Part shown: positions 20,780 through 33,300 of the stretch, one piece after another
Layout: the number at the start of each line of letters is the position of its first letter
How positions within the stretch are numbered: position 1 is the first letter of the stretch
Source: Urechis unicinctus
Taxonomy: Eukaryota; Annelida; Polychaeta; Xenopneusta; Urechidae
DNA: 64,000 nt
Direction of reading: 5' to 3'
NCBI GenBank assembly: GCA_034190875.2
Contig: CM067355.1
Location: 35,535,751-35,599,750, forward strand
The notes under the pieces: generated by a model
What the model was told of the DNA's origin: nothing
Databases searched by the model: none
The model's input: the letters and a program-made list of their open reading frames with translations, nothing else
Translations under genes and position numbers: made by a program

Positions 20780-21465
20780 TTATACCACTCATGTTACTAT
20801 GAATGATGATATATCGCCACCACGCATGCCCGCATTATGGGATAATTCTTGGCATCATCTTATCACGTTCATATGAGAGAGCTCCGCCCACGGCGTCTGT
20901 GTCTTGTACGTCTGTGTATCTACCATGTCCGCACTGTAGATGGCGCTTTCAGATCGCCCACAGCCACCAGGGATTAGGTAACTGGCGCGAGTTCTCGCTA
21001 GTTCCCAGCTGTTCCTCTACATCCGAAACAAACATTCAACTGCACATTAAAATGAAAGCAGCCAAGAAAAGGGTTACAGTGGTGTAGTTATCTCATGGAA
21101 GTAAGGAATTGTTCCGTGAGATTCATGTATTATCTAGTGGGATGAATGAATATTCTCGCGAGATTAATTATTTATCTCGTGGGAATATTAAATTATCCCG
21201 GAGATAATGCCACGTTTCTGATCCGAATCCCTTGTCATAGAATCCCCTGTCATAGAATCCTCTCTCATAATGGTTCAGCCCCAGTTCGGCGTATTGGAGA
21301 TGCGCTACATTCTTTACCTCTCTGGCTCGACCCTTATGGCATCGGCTGTCAACATAGCGATCCTAATGTTTTTGTGTTTATTTTAAAGGGGAGGGGGGTT
21401 GGCTCATTCGAATTAACGTCATTCAACTTCTGTTGGTCATAAACGGCAGACTTGTTTGACGCTAC
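20780..21465. other. Intergenic region with a TCTCGCGAGA palindrome
   Basis: No supported gene. At 21154-21163 there is an exact TCTCGCGAGA. The arm TATTCTCGCGAGAT pairs with ATCTCGTGGGAATA about 12 nt downstream, forming a possible hairpin within a run of related ATCTCG/CGAGAT motifs (21090-21205). Confidence 0.5.
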
Positions 21466-21469
21466 ATTG

Positions 21470-21960
21470 ATTCGAGGAATGTAGACTAGTCATTCACAGT
21501 GAGTCGAGGGATTTAAAGTAGACATTCACAGTGAGTCAAGGGATGTAGGCTAGTCATTCACATTGAGTCAAGGGATGTAGACTTGTCATTCACATTGAGT
21601 CAAGGGATGTAGACTAGTCATTCACATTGAGTTGATGGATGTAGACTAGTCAGTCACAGTAAGTCGAGGGATTTAAAGTAGACATTCACAGTGAGTCAAG
21701 GGATGTAGGCTAGTCATTCACATTGAGTCAAGGGATGTAGTCTAGTCATTCACATTGAGTAAAGGGATGTAAACTAGTCAGTCACAGTGAGTCGAGGGAT
21801 TTAAAGTAGACATTCACAGTGAGTCAAGGGATGTAGACTAGTCAGTCACATTGAGTTGAGGGATGTAGACTAGTCATTCACATTGAGTCGAGGGATGTAG
21901 ACTAGTCATTCACATTGAGTCGAGGGATGTAGACTAGTCGGTCACATTGAGACAAGCGTT
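21470..21960. repeat. 31-33 bp array with TGAGTCA motifs, about 15 copies
   Basis: The unit is about GTCATTCACATTGAGTCAAG plus GGATGTAGACTA. By eye six units hold an exact TGAGTCA and several others TGAGTCG or TGAGTTG. It ends just downstream of the Sp gene poly(A) signal. Confidence 0.9.
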
Positions 21961-21980
21961 TCTCTTTGTTAAGACAACAG

Positions 21981-21986
21981 TTTATT
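21981..21986 (-). terminator. Candidate poly(A) signal for Sp1-4
   Basis: AATAAA on the minus strand, 872 bp downstream of the Sp stop codon at 22858. A poly-C tract (22302-22317) lies within the inferred 3' UTR. Confidence 0.45.
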
Positions 21987-22857
21987 CTTGAATACAAGTA
22001 ATTCCAACAACGATTTCATCAGATATTACATTAGTCCTCAGCAAGCCTGCCAATAGTGATGGCACAGAAGACGAGCGTGAAGCACAGCCTGACCAGGCTC
22101 TCTATTACCGACATGCCACTCACACATATAGGAGGATCTATTCTGCTCATTGTTAACATGTACATCAGTCATTAAAATCATGATTCTTGTTACAAACTAA
22201 GAAGATACACAATGATTGTGCTGGCCAAGCATCTGATAACAAAGCAATTCAACTGAGAACAACATCAACAAATAAATAATCAACAACAGACCCCCACCCC
22301 CCCCCCCCCCCAACATGCAACACAGCTTCTTAGCTCCCGATATATACAGCACACAGGAAATCTAACTGATCTGTGTCAACAAATTTACCCGCCCAACCCC
22401 TCCAAAGCTGCTTTTACATTAGTTCCAACCTACCCCCAAATGCAATGAGTGAAGTCATGATTAAGCGGAACCCAATGCTGCCTCTTGCCAGAAATCATAA
22501 CGGACTAACATCTAACAAATAAGATTCTCTCAAAAAGCAATCTACATCTCTGGTGGTAAGGTGAAGAAAACTCTCAAAGCCGTCTCATAGACAGCTAAGA
22601 TCTATACCACGCTAGTCGAGTGGGATTTCCCAGCACTTGAGATCAAACACAGTCAATTAAACCACATCACAACAGCTCGTCCTACTTCTCAGGCAGACAC
22701 GATTTACACAACAACGCAAATTTCTCTAATCGATAAAAGCCAGAGATGTAATGAGGTCACTGTAACTGCGTCCACTGACTCTTCCGAAACATTCTGTAAT
22801 GAATACAAGACATCGTGGCGTTATGATTGCACCAGACCGTTATGATGTTCGTTATCG

Positions 22858-25800
22858 TTAACACTGTGAGTTCTGGTCGTCATGGGAACCTTCCTCTGCA
22901 GCCAATTTGCCATAGACGAGCATCTGCATGGTTGGAGCGAGACTCTCACTGGAATCTTTGAGTAACAGAAAATATGATGAGGCATTTTGTGAGCAAATCC
23001 ACTCTAAATTACGAAGATGAATATATACACTCCAAAGCATATTTTTTCTCACCATAAATAAAAGAAATGTAAATACAGGTAGCATGCTCTTCGCAGAATA
23101 TTTACAGCCTAAGGAATGTGTCTAGTTTTCAAAACAAAGCCAAGTCGACTTGCGTCTATTGGCATAGCAACGTACCCTGATCGCTGTGTTCGTTGGCAGT
23201 GAGACTAGTGTTCTCTGTCTTGGTTTCCTTGCTGTGAGTCCTCAGATGTTTGGTGAGGTGGTCGCTCCGCATGAAACGCTTGTTACAATCCGCACACTCA
23301 AACTTCTTCTCTCCTGTCCAACAATCAATGCATGTAGAGAATGAGTCGCTCTTACAGGTGAATGAGTCGATCTTACAGGTGAATGAGTCGCTTTTACAGG
23401 TGTGAGTCGCTCTTACGAGTGAATGAATTGCTCTTACAGGAGAATGAGTCGCTCTTACAGGTGAATGAATTGCTCTTACAGGTGAATGAGTCGCTCTTAC
23501 GGGTGTATGAATTGCTCTTACAGGTGAGTGAGTCGCTCTTACTGGTGAATGAGCCAAACCACCTTAACTGTGCGAGTTCTCGTCACATAACCCACATCCA
23601 AGTTACATGTACGAGTTCTCTTGTCACATAAGCCTAAAACCAACTGACCTGTATGTGTTCTCTTGTGTCTCTGAAGCTCGTCAGAGCGGGTGAATCTTTT
23701 ACCACAGAAGAGCCAGTTACAAACAAATGGCCGTTCCCCAGCATGCCACCTGAAGAATCACACATGCAAAGAGTTTCAGGGCAAGAATCATTGACTTGTA
23801 CAGAGAAAGCACATTCCTATGCCCAGTAAATGTTTGAGCTCAGCAAATCTGATAATTAATTCGCCTTGACCTAATAAACAGAGACATTTGGACAATGTTA
23901 ATAATTAGAATTCACACACACAGACAGCAAATTAGCCCGAGGATTCAGAGTATGTCTAAATGTGGCCCAACACCCATCCTCACCCAACATGATCACTACT
24001 GCAATACAAGCTCATTAACTCGTGTCTAATCACCCTCAATAGACACACATCTATTCACCCTTAATAGACAAAAATCTATTCACCCTCAATAGACATGTCT
24101 ATTCACCCTCAATAGACAAACTTATATTCACCCACAATAGACATACATCTATTCACCCTCATCAGACATGTCTATTCACTCTAAATATACAAACTTATAT
24201 TCACCCATAATATATCTATTCAACCTCTATAGAGACATGTGCATTCTCCTGACACTGTCAGGCATCATTTTCATGCAGAGTAAGAAATAGACTCACCTTA
24301 AATGGGCTCGCAGATGGGACGTCTTACCGTACACCTTATTGCAGCCTTGAATATGACAGATGTGTTGTTTCTTCTTGCCATCCTTCGACCTGAAAGACAG
24401 GTCGTTAGAAACTGTTAATCGTCTACATTACTAAGACGAGTACCAGCGAGGGGAATGATAAAGACCAGGACATTTCACTGACTTGTCTCCATCACGGCAG
24501 TTAGGACACGTGCAAGCCACCCGACGCAGCCTCTTGGCGCGTACGTCACCGCCGCTATCATCCACAGACGTCTGTCCAGATAACTGAGATGGACTCATTT
24601 CTGCAGCATCTGCAGTCATGGTAACCTCATTGTCTCCCGTCTGAACAAACGACCACTTGGTACCACTGCTGTCAATGATGCTGCTTTGTTCCGGGGCCAG
24701 TTGTCCGCTATCTGATTACACACGTCACATTGGATGAAGCTAGTTACACTCGCATTTGTTGTCATGAATACCAAGCTACGCAATCAATATAATTCAAGAC
24801 GCAAATAGGAATTCCTCGCTTTGCCCCTTGATAAGTGATTTGTTTATCACTGGATAACGCCTAAGTATAAATCACTCCCCAACTTCATACTAATACCGTG
24901 TCAAAGCAAAACGATTTCAAACCAGTTGATCCTTTGATAAGCGATTTCTTTTCACCAGCTAATCCTTACATATGAATGCTGTTTCCTCTGATAAGTAACT
25001 AACTTACCGCCAGCAGGTCCAACAGGTGCAGCTACAGTTTGTCCACTAGGTGTCACCACTGTCTGCATGAGCTGTTGTCCCCCAGCAGCCAGCTGGGTAC
25101 CTACTAAAGCTCCTCCGGCCACAGCTTGTGGTACTCCTTGGACATTGATCAGTTGGCCCTGGGCAGTCTGGAGAGCTGAGCCTGCCATCGTCTGTAATCC
25201 ACCGATGTTCTGTAATCCTTGGAGGTTCTGAATCTGCAGAGGTTGTCTCAGTCCAGCGAGACCGAGCGAGTTAATTGGACTCAGAAGAGGCGATGTTTGT
25301 ATTATCTGACCGTTGGCGTTGATTGCTTGGAAACTGGTGACATTTGATGACATGGCCTGTGTGTTGATTGCCTGGACAATCTGGCCGTTTGGAAGCAGGA
25401 TGTTTTGAATGGCTTGGCAGTTATTCTGGACTGACTGGTATTGAAGGGACTGAGCATTTAACATGGCTGATGGGGCTGTTGAAGGCGTAACCACCGTCTG
25501 AGGAAGTGAGGCGGTGACTGCGGTGGATGTTGTTGTTGCCATGGCAGTTTGTGTTGCTACGGGTGTTATGTTGGCAACCGAGTAGGACACACCTGGGTAC
25601 GACCCCATCACAAACCCTCCAGCAGTTGACACTTGTGACAATGTACTTTGTTGAACTTCTGCTTTTTGGCCTTGTTCGGACACAGGGGACGAGTCACCAT
25701 GTTGATACGAGGGCATGATCTCAGCTAAACCCGCAGCTTGCTGTAACACACCCCCAGGTCCAAGTGTATAAGCCTGAGTAGCCGTGGAGAGATTGGGAAT

Positions 25801-26797
25801 TCCTCCAGTGTTATGGACGGGAACTTGAACAGTCTGCATTACTGTTTGACCATTGGCATTGGTAATGGGAATCTGTATTGTCTGCACGGCCGGCTGCATC
25901 TGTGTCTGAAGCTGTAATGTCTGTATGACATTACCCTGCCTCATAGCTACATTTTGTAGAGTGCCCGCACCCGCTCCTCCCCCAACATTCAGCACATTCC
26001 CTGCTGAGGTTAGGCTTGTTAGAGGGATTGAGGTTCCCCCAACACTCACCATGACTTGTCCCAGGTTGTTGGGGAGAGAGGGAGATGTCAGTCCTAGAGG
26101 TTGGGCACGGATCATTTGACCTGTGGAGGTTAAGATCATTTGCCCTCCTTGACTCCCTGCGATCACCCCTTGTGGTTGTTGGTTGGATGAAGCAGTTGGT
26201 AAGAGCACAGCCTGAGAGCCATCACCTTCGCCCATGATGAACTGGGGAACCAAGTTGTATGTTATACTCCCGCCCGGTCCTGTTACAGGCGTGGCTACAA
26301 GCTGAGTAGCGGGCGTTTGGAGAAGCTGATTCTGGGCATACGCGATCGTCCCAGCGGGAATACCGCCTTGCGCAGTCACTAATTTCCCGTTTGCGTCAAT
26401 CACGTTAGCTTGAAGTTGGACAAATCCCCCGCCCCCAGCTTGAAGCTGGGCGGGCATTTGCTCGTTTTGCAACTGACCAACTCCGTTGCCGATTAAAGTT
26501 GCCCCAGTTTGAGGGTTGGTAACAGATTGGGCGGACCCTTCAGCCTCGCCCCCCGTTCCAATACGACTACATGTAGCCGCCAACAGAGCGAGCGGGGATG
26601 GTTGCGAATCCTAAAACGACCAAAGAGAACACACATAGGCGGGGTCAAGACACAGAGGGGTGGGCATAAAACCCCGGTTAAATTAAACCGCATGTTTGGA
26701 TTTTTCGATCACGAGAAAATAACATTAATCATACCTGATTTCCCGACGACGGCTTGATGTAGTCTTCTTGTTTAATATTTGGTGTCGAATCGGACAT
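22858..26797 (-). CDS. Sp1-4: Sp1-4-class C2H2 zinc-finger transcription factor, complete
   Basis: Seven exons: 26797-26735, 26610-25008, 24711-24483, 24389-24297, 23749-23649, 23313-23176 and 22955-22858 (TAA). All junctions are in frame, giving 774 aa. The start is the ATG of [12 protein letters not shown], which contains an IKQED SUMO-type site. The Sp box ([14 protein letters not shown]) follows at about residue 24. Next comes a long Gln/Asn/Ser/Thr-rich activation region in exon 2. The Btd box is CTCPNC at residues 622-627, followed by three tandem zinc fingers (about 643-725: [55 protein letters not shown]). This order is diagnostic of Sp factors, nuclear activators that bind GC/GT boxes. 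The long Q-rich region indicates Sp1/3/4 and not Sp5-9. A frame also runs past the exon 6 donor to a stop at 23156, which would give a shorter C-terminus if unspliced. Confidence 0.95.
23335..23560. repeat. 22-24 bp intronic repeat in Sp1-4
   Basis: About nine copies of GAATGAGTCGCTCTTACAGG in the intron between zinc-finger exons 5 and 6. On the minus strand each unit contains CTGTAAGA, a donor-like sequence, but it does not match the real exon 5 donor. Confidence 0.85.
24035..24240. repeat. About 23-bp intronic repeat (ATTCACCCTCAATAGACA)
   Basis: Eight or so degenerate copies in the Sp1-4 intron between finger exons 4 and 5. Confidence 0.8.
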
Positions 26798-26861
26798 TTT
26801 AAGCCAATTTTTTCAAGGAGTAACCCAACTCAAGACAATAGAGTACATTCCCAGCTAAATA

Positions 26862-26871
26862 CAATGGCGGC
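26862..26871. promoter_or_regulatory. YY1-like motif upstream of Sp1-4
   Basis: CAATGGCGGC, about 65 bp upstream of the Sp1-4 ATG. This matches the ATGGCGGC core often found near the start sites of housekeeping genes (established for YY1). Use in this organism is inferred. Confidence 0.35.
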
Positions 26872-26879
26872 TACTTCCC

Positions 26880-29505
26880 CGCCTTGTTGAGTTTATAGGA
26901 ATAACTACGCGGACACTATCAGAATTTTTCTGCCACAGTGAATTTTGTAAATAATATCAAACACACTTAAAAATCTCGGCAAGATGAAATTCATCGCTCT
27001 TTTAATTTATCGTGTTGGAAATCTTTCAACTTAGACATGCAAGTTAAGGACTATTTGTTTTTATGTTGGCCAAATCCAATGTTGGCCAGTGTCGTGCGGA
27101 AGAAAATAGATCCGGTGTCATTTGAGGATCCGCCCTAAAGTACTACGCCTCCGCAAGCGTCGTGTATAAGCCAGACAGGGTCCCGCCTTATATCGGAGAC
27201 GCGCTCATTGAGGGTGGGGCAACCTTTGTTTACATCACAAATTAGCCCTACATCGAATAACTACTCTCAAAAGTGCTTAGAAAATGTAGAAAAAGAAATG
27301 CAAACTTTTATTATAATCCTGCGATCTTTGATTTTGATATATAAAGCAGATTTGAGAAGACTAATTTTAAAGTGTCTCCACCGAAGTAAGCCCAATTGAC
27401 CCCTCCCAGGTATTATAATGATGTTGCCATCGAGCTTACGGCCCACCCAGTCTATAAATAGCAGGCTGAGAGTCGGGAGCACATGGGCCGTCTGAAAGTA
27501 ATATTGATTTTGCAGCAGACGCAATTTTACCGTATCCTACAAGTCAAATCCCCACGTAACTTGATATAGAATACAGAAACACCCAAGAATTTGCCATAGG
27601 TAACTCATCGCTTTGAATAACTTACATATCAATATAGCACCCGTTCTTCTCAGATTCCTAAAATTCACTGTCATGCAATTTGTTGCCTATGGCATGAGAT
27701 AAATATATTGAACTACGGAGAAATAGATTACATTTTACCAATCTAGCTGCACCTACCATGCGGAATCTTGAGGAGTTTAGGTTTTCATGTGCCTATAAAC
27801 GCACGAATATGGAACATGTAACCTTTGAATGAAAATAACCACAGAAAAGGGTAACAGTTATCTTGTCTTAGCCCTTTACTATTTCTCTAGACATTTATCA
27901 GCCGGAAAATAATATTTGCGATAAGTTTTGATGAAATTGTAATCCCCCAAATGTCCGATTAAGATTAAATGTATATATACATAACCTTTATTTATGCTTG
28001 TTTGTTATTCTACTAAGTGCCCTGTCGGTGTGCTCATAAACGATCGACCCGCAGTTAATAATGACAATAACATAGTACCTTTAAAAGTTCAAATGAACAA
28101 TATCTTCTATAAACGCCTTATGAGTTGGCGGGAATTGTTCTGGCGGGCCTATGTTGATTTCACGAGAAACATCACATAGCGTTTACGGTAATTAAGTTTG
28201 GTTGTCTCATGATTGAAGTCCGCTAGAGGCCGCTACACACTGGGTGCACCTTCAGACAAAATGAGGCATACATACAAAGGATTTGTTGTGACATCCTAAA
28301 TGTCAACAGAAATCCTCGTCATAGTAAAACCCCAAATAAACGGTAAGGTCACGCTTTGATGACAATAACGCCTTGTTTTGTGTCATATATAGTTAAAAGG
28401 TGCTGATATCACCCCCTTTCTTTGAGCTGACAGCCCAGTTAATCTGGCCAGGTTTTCACTTATCATTTTCTTCGATTCTATTAATTTTCATATATTTCTT
28501 ATTCTTCCCTCTAAGGAAGTTATTAATGAAGTCATATTATTAGAAAACATACACCGACATATCCTGTCCAACACACCGCATTACCCTCACTTGTATTCTC
28601 GACCTGCTTTCCTAAGCCTCTGTTTTGATACCACGCCTGTTAGTGTTTACTGCCTGGTTAATACGGAAAACGTGATAGCTCGCCTTAAATAACTGTAAAT
28701 ACAGAAAAGGTGATAGCTCGCCTGTAAATACGGAATACGTGTGTGTGTGTGTGTATGATTTAAAATCGGATAAATTCGCAAATTTAGTGGATTATGTGTG
28801 TGAGGGAATGTGAAGGCACAGTTTGTGGATATGTGAGCAGAGAAACTCCGCCTCTGACAGCTCCTCGTTATTTACTACTTTCGATCTCTCACATCCAACC
28901 TGTAGAGGCGAAGCGCTGCCAGTGAAATTTCGGAACTTCCAAAGTCAAAACGACCGATGAACTCCCTAAAAACTTACCAAAGCCCTCCAAGAAAAAAAAT
29001 TTGTGACAAAATGCAAGATTATATCACAAAATGACACGAGGACTGTTTCTATCACTACAGTTTTGTCTAATTGTTCTGTTTGAGCACTAAAATAAGGAAC
29101 ATCATGAAACTGTTCAAAAACTCAACATGGCCGACTCCCACAATGCAACATAATTGAGTTAATTCTCGTTAATACGCTATCATATCGCTGATGTTTTCGA
29201 TTCGCGCGGTAGCCATGTTGGACAACAATTTTAAAATTGTGTTGGATTTTGTTGATTCTGTTGATTAAGGAGTATGACTGTTGTCGCACGATTGACGGTA
29301 AGACATTTATGGATATGAAAATCTATGTTTTTTAAACTGTCCCTTGTCTGCATTGCGAGAAGGAGCAAATTTGCTTATAACGCTCGAGATTCCGCCATAC
29401 AGACCCTCGCCCTTAAGGTGGCATCAGATCATCAAAACACCAGGGGCGAGTTGAGCTTTGATTCAACGTTATTTATTTCTGTCCATTATTGAGTTTGAAG
29501 AAGCA
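26880..29505. other. Intergenic region between divergent Sp1-4 and ANKIB1
   Basis: No supported exon. Notable content is a dispersed-repeat copy at 28835-29455 that shares its two ends with 49766-49867 (see findings). Confidence 0.5.
28835..29455 (+). mobile_element. Dispersed element, long copy
   Basis: The left end AGAAACTCCGCCTCTGACAG is followed by TACTACTTTCGATCTCTCA. The right end GCATCAGATCATCAAAACAC is followed by CAGGGGCGAGTTG. Both ends recur next to each other at 49766-49867, so the interior (about 500 bp) is either an insertion here or a deletion there. No coding capacity or terminal inverted repeat was identified. Confidence 0.5.
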
Positions 29506-29510
29506 AACAT

Positions 29511-29898
29511 ACACTCTGCATGAGAGCTGGTTCCCGTGGCATAGTGGCAAACTGCGTTGCCTTTTGACCCACAGGTTGTGGGTTCTATACCAAGGTGTGA
29601 AAACCTGACTGGCTCCCTGTGACTCGGATGATCACGTTAAATGGCGGAACCATCTCTCAAAGGGGATGCACCTGCCCCGGTAGCTCAATAGTACCATGCT
29701 GGACTTTCGTCCAAGTGGCATGGGTTTCGCAGCCCGGTCTGGGCAACAGGTTTGTGCCAAGTGGGCGTTGGCACTTAGGGGATCTGCCCATGCATCACAA
29801 TCATCCTCATCCATCACCGTCCCAATATCACCTCGTTGTTGAAAAAGACGTCAAACCCAAATATTATCTATTAGCTTTTTTACACTCTGCGTGGGAGC
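29511..29898 (+). mobile_element. Composite tRNA-derived SINE with target-site duplication
   Basis: The first tRNA-like head has an A box (TGGCATAGTGG at about 29537) and a B box (GGTTCTATACC at about 29581). A second tRNA-like head follows at about 29672-29745 (TAGCTCAATAGT, then GGGTTTCGCAGCCCGG). The 3' tail is GAAAAAGACGTCAAACCC. The whole is flanked by an imperfect 17-bp direct repeat, ACACTCTGCATGAGAGC (29511-29527) and ACACTCTGCGTGGGAGC (29882-29898), consistent with retroposition by an LTR-independent mechanism. Confidence 0.75.
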
Positions 29899-30338
29899 CA
29901 GTGTTCTATTACTATCACATGACTTGATGATAAAAACTTCACTTCAGTCTGTTCCTCTCACCATCGGCTGCGTATCCTACCCACAGTGCACGTGTTCACT
30001 GACCTCGTTTCTGTTTGCTGAGAGCCAAGAATTATTATTGGAACACAAAATGTAGCTACCGATGTGTGAATGTCATAGGATTTCTGGGTAATGGCCCATG
30101 ATTCTGTGTTGCTAGGTCTCAATATGGCGTTTTCCCTGAGTTATATTTTTTTTTTGTGGACCCTCATTGCTGGTATTCTTGTCAGTCTATATGACTCGTG
30201 TTTGTGTTAGCCGGACGATGAAGTTCCTACTCTAGGACGCCCCCTGGTGTCTGGCTCACTCCCCTCTCCTCACACACTGCTGAAAAAAACTGAAGCTTCC
30301 TCCTGCCAAGGATTCCCTCGGCAGGTTTAGGCCCCATC

Positions 30339-33300
30339 ATGGGAAGCAGCTCATCCAAGTTTCGCAAGCACCTGCAAAACGGCGATGAGTACGCAGCCCT
30401 GCAGCTCTACAGCAACAGCAGTGATTTGCGCAAGGCGCTCGATCCCAACTCGTCGTACGGGGACAACTATAGCCACGACACTCCCCTACATCTGGCCGCC
30501 AGGCATGGCATGAAATCCTTGTTAAGGTTGGTATTTCTGAAATTGTTGACACTGTTAGCTAATGAAGGAAATGTAAACTATCTGTGATGCAGTGAATTCA
30601 TGATGAAACTGAACAGATAGTGATACTGATAATGATGGTAATGGACAAACAAAAATAAAAAGTTTCACTTCTATTTAAAAAGGACCCAACGTGCTCTTTG
30701 TCAATATCATCACCAGGTGACATTGTTTTATGTCATCACCAGGTGACATTGGTTTGTGTCATAATCTTGTAATATTGGTTTGTGTCATCATTATGTGACA
30801 TTGGTTTGTGTCATCATTATGTGACATTGGTTTGTGTCATAATCTTGTAACATTGGTTTGTGTCATCTTGTAACATTTGTCTGTGTCATCACAGTCTTTC
30901 ATTTCTTTGTGTCATCAACTTCAAACATAGATTTTTTGTCCATGAACACTTAAGACCATTGATGATTTTCTCCAGGATCTTCCTCTCGGAACTCGGAGGA
31001 AACCCAAACAAAAAGAACGCTCGTAATGAGTCGGCAATGCACTGTGTCTGCCTCACACAACACGGCAGTAACTTTGTCGTGCAACAGCGGCGGAGTGAAT
31101 GTCTGGCCCTCCTACTGCTCTGGAAAGGGGCGGTGCTACAAGATGGTCAGGTGGAGAGGGCGGAGCTCAGCTCACAGGATGAGGTACTCCCATTGGTCAG
31201 CTTGTTTGATTGGCATGCTACTCATTTCTGTGTGGAGTAGGAGAAGTATATTGATGTTGCTTGCTGACTGTTGATCATGTAGTTTTGCTGAACTAAACAA
31301 TTTGATTATTGCTCTAGAATACTATGACGTGATTTAATTTCTGTTTCAGAAAATGAACACTCCCCTACATTATGCAGCAGCCTGTGGCTTGAAGCGTTGT
31401 GTTGAGATGATGGTGGCTCACAATGGACCGCTCTTTATCGAAAACAATCAGAAACAAACGCCATGCGATTGCGCCGAAAAAAATGGCAACAGCGAAATTG
31501 CTCTCTACTTGGAGTCCAAAATGGTCTTCTCTGTGGGTGGTCACTTCCTGTATAAGATGTATGGCCTGTCAGCATGATGAATGTGTATCTATGAAATGTG
31601 ATGTGTGGCATATGACAGTGATGTGTGGTGTATGACTGATGTGTGGTGTATGTCTGTGCCGTGTGATGTCTGCTGTGATGTCTGCTGTGTGGTGTCTGTG
31701 CCGTGTGAGGTGTCTGTGCCATGTGATGTCTGTGCCGAGTGATGTCTGTGCCGTGTGAGGTGTCTGTGCCGTTTGATGTCTGTGCTGTGTGGTATATATA
31801 TATATATGGTGTATGACGTGCAGGGGGAAGAGGAGGTTGTGGAGGAGGAGATAATGGATCAGATCAACACGGACGAAGTGAGTCAACAACGCTAACCTCC
31901 TTTATAGCCTCCTCCCATTGTTAGTCTGTAGAACATCACACAAAGGCTGATGGCTAACCACAATGTGAGATTCTCAGCCATGTGTTATTCATCGGGAAGC
32001 CACGTAGAACGAGGGCTCATGTTGAGTCGTTGTTGTTTCAGGGGAAGATGCTTTGCTGATTGCGGTGTGGATTGTGTGGTGTTTCAGGCGTACAGTGGCC
32101 TGCGAGCCCAGGACCTGCAGGAAGCCAAGGACCAGCTTCTGGTGGAGACGTCCGACATGTTGAGGATCCCGCTGTTCACTGCCGAGGCGCTTCTTAGGAA
32201 CCATGGTTAGTCACCCCACCCCCCCCCCTATGTTCAGGCTTCTTCATGGGTGATAGTGGAAGTCAATAGTGGCTTTGTTAGAAGGTCACAAATTGTGGTG
32301 ATTCCATGCATAAAAAGGCATCTCTGACCATTGATTGTCATCATCCAGTGTTTCATATCTCACCATAACATGCTATCATCCAAATGAATTTAAATGAAAT
32401 GATTTTTTGTTGTCACTTGATGTGTTACAAGGTTTACACTGTTGACATCATGGTTTTTCGAGGCAAATGCTTGAATTATGATCATTTGTAAGATGTATAC
32501 CAAATTAATGTTGCTGATAACAATTTGGACTTTTATTCCTATATAGGCCATGTTCCTTCTTTCTATTTTTTACTTTCAAATGTTTCATAGAATAACCTGA
32601 ATTTGGTGGGCAGGAACAATGATCTTAATGTGAATTTTGTGGCCAGATGCAATGATCATAATGTAAATTTGGTGGCCAGGGGCAATGATCATAACGTGAA
32701 TTTGGTGACCAGGGGCAATAATCATAATGTGAATTTGGTGGCCAGGGGCAATGATAATAACGTGAATTTGGTGACCAGGGGCAATAATCATAATGTGAAT
32801 TTGGTGGCCAGACGCAATGATCATAATGTAAATTTGGTGGTCAGGGGCAATGATCATAATGTGAATTTGGTGGTCAGGGGCAATGATCATAATGTGAATT
32901 TGGTGGTCAAGGGCAATGATCATAATGTGAATTTGGTGGTCAGGGGCAATGATCATCCCTCATGTCCTCTCCATGTCACCAGTACCTGTGTTGTCACCAG
33001 CAGCCATATTCCGGTCAGTCACCTCTCGGTTACCATGTGTGACAGAGTGGTCGCGTGAGACGCTACTGGAAGCATGGATGGAGGATGCTGTGGCCTGCTG
33101 TGACAAGTGTGGTGTTGTGCCCCCAGCCATCCTCACCACAGAACAGCCTGCAGTAGACCACACCTTCACTCTGAGTCATTCTAGCACCCACGCACCAAGC
33201 TCTGCCTCAAGGGACCTTGAGATTGTGGTAAGGCAACACAAAAGGTGTATCAATTCATTTATTGTTACCTAGACATAATCCTGATTGAGGTGATCACCTC

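Noticed and set aside
20134-20806. ORFs of 168-218 residues reading MYVC or THIH
   Set aside because: They are translations of the TATG microsatellite in several frames and have no independent evidence.
23156-23175. Stop at 23156 as the true end of Sp1-4
   Set aside because: A donor at 23175 joins in frame to a 98-nt exon with a good acceptor at 22955, giving a more natural C-terminus; the shorter form could still be an isoform.
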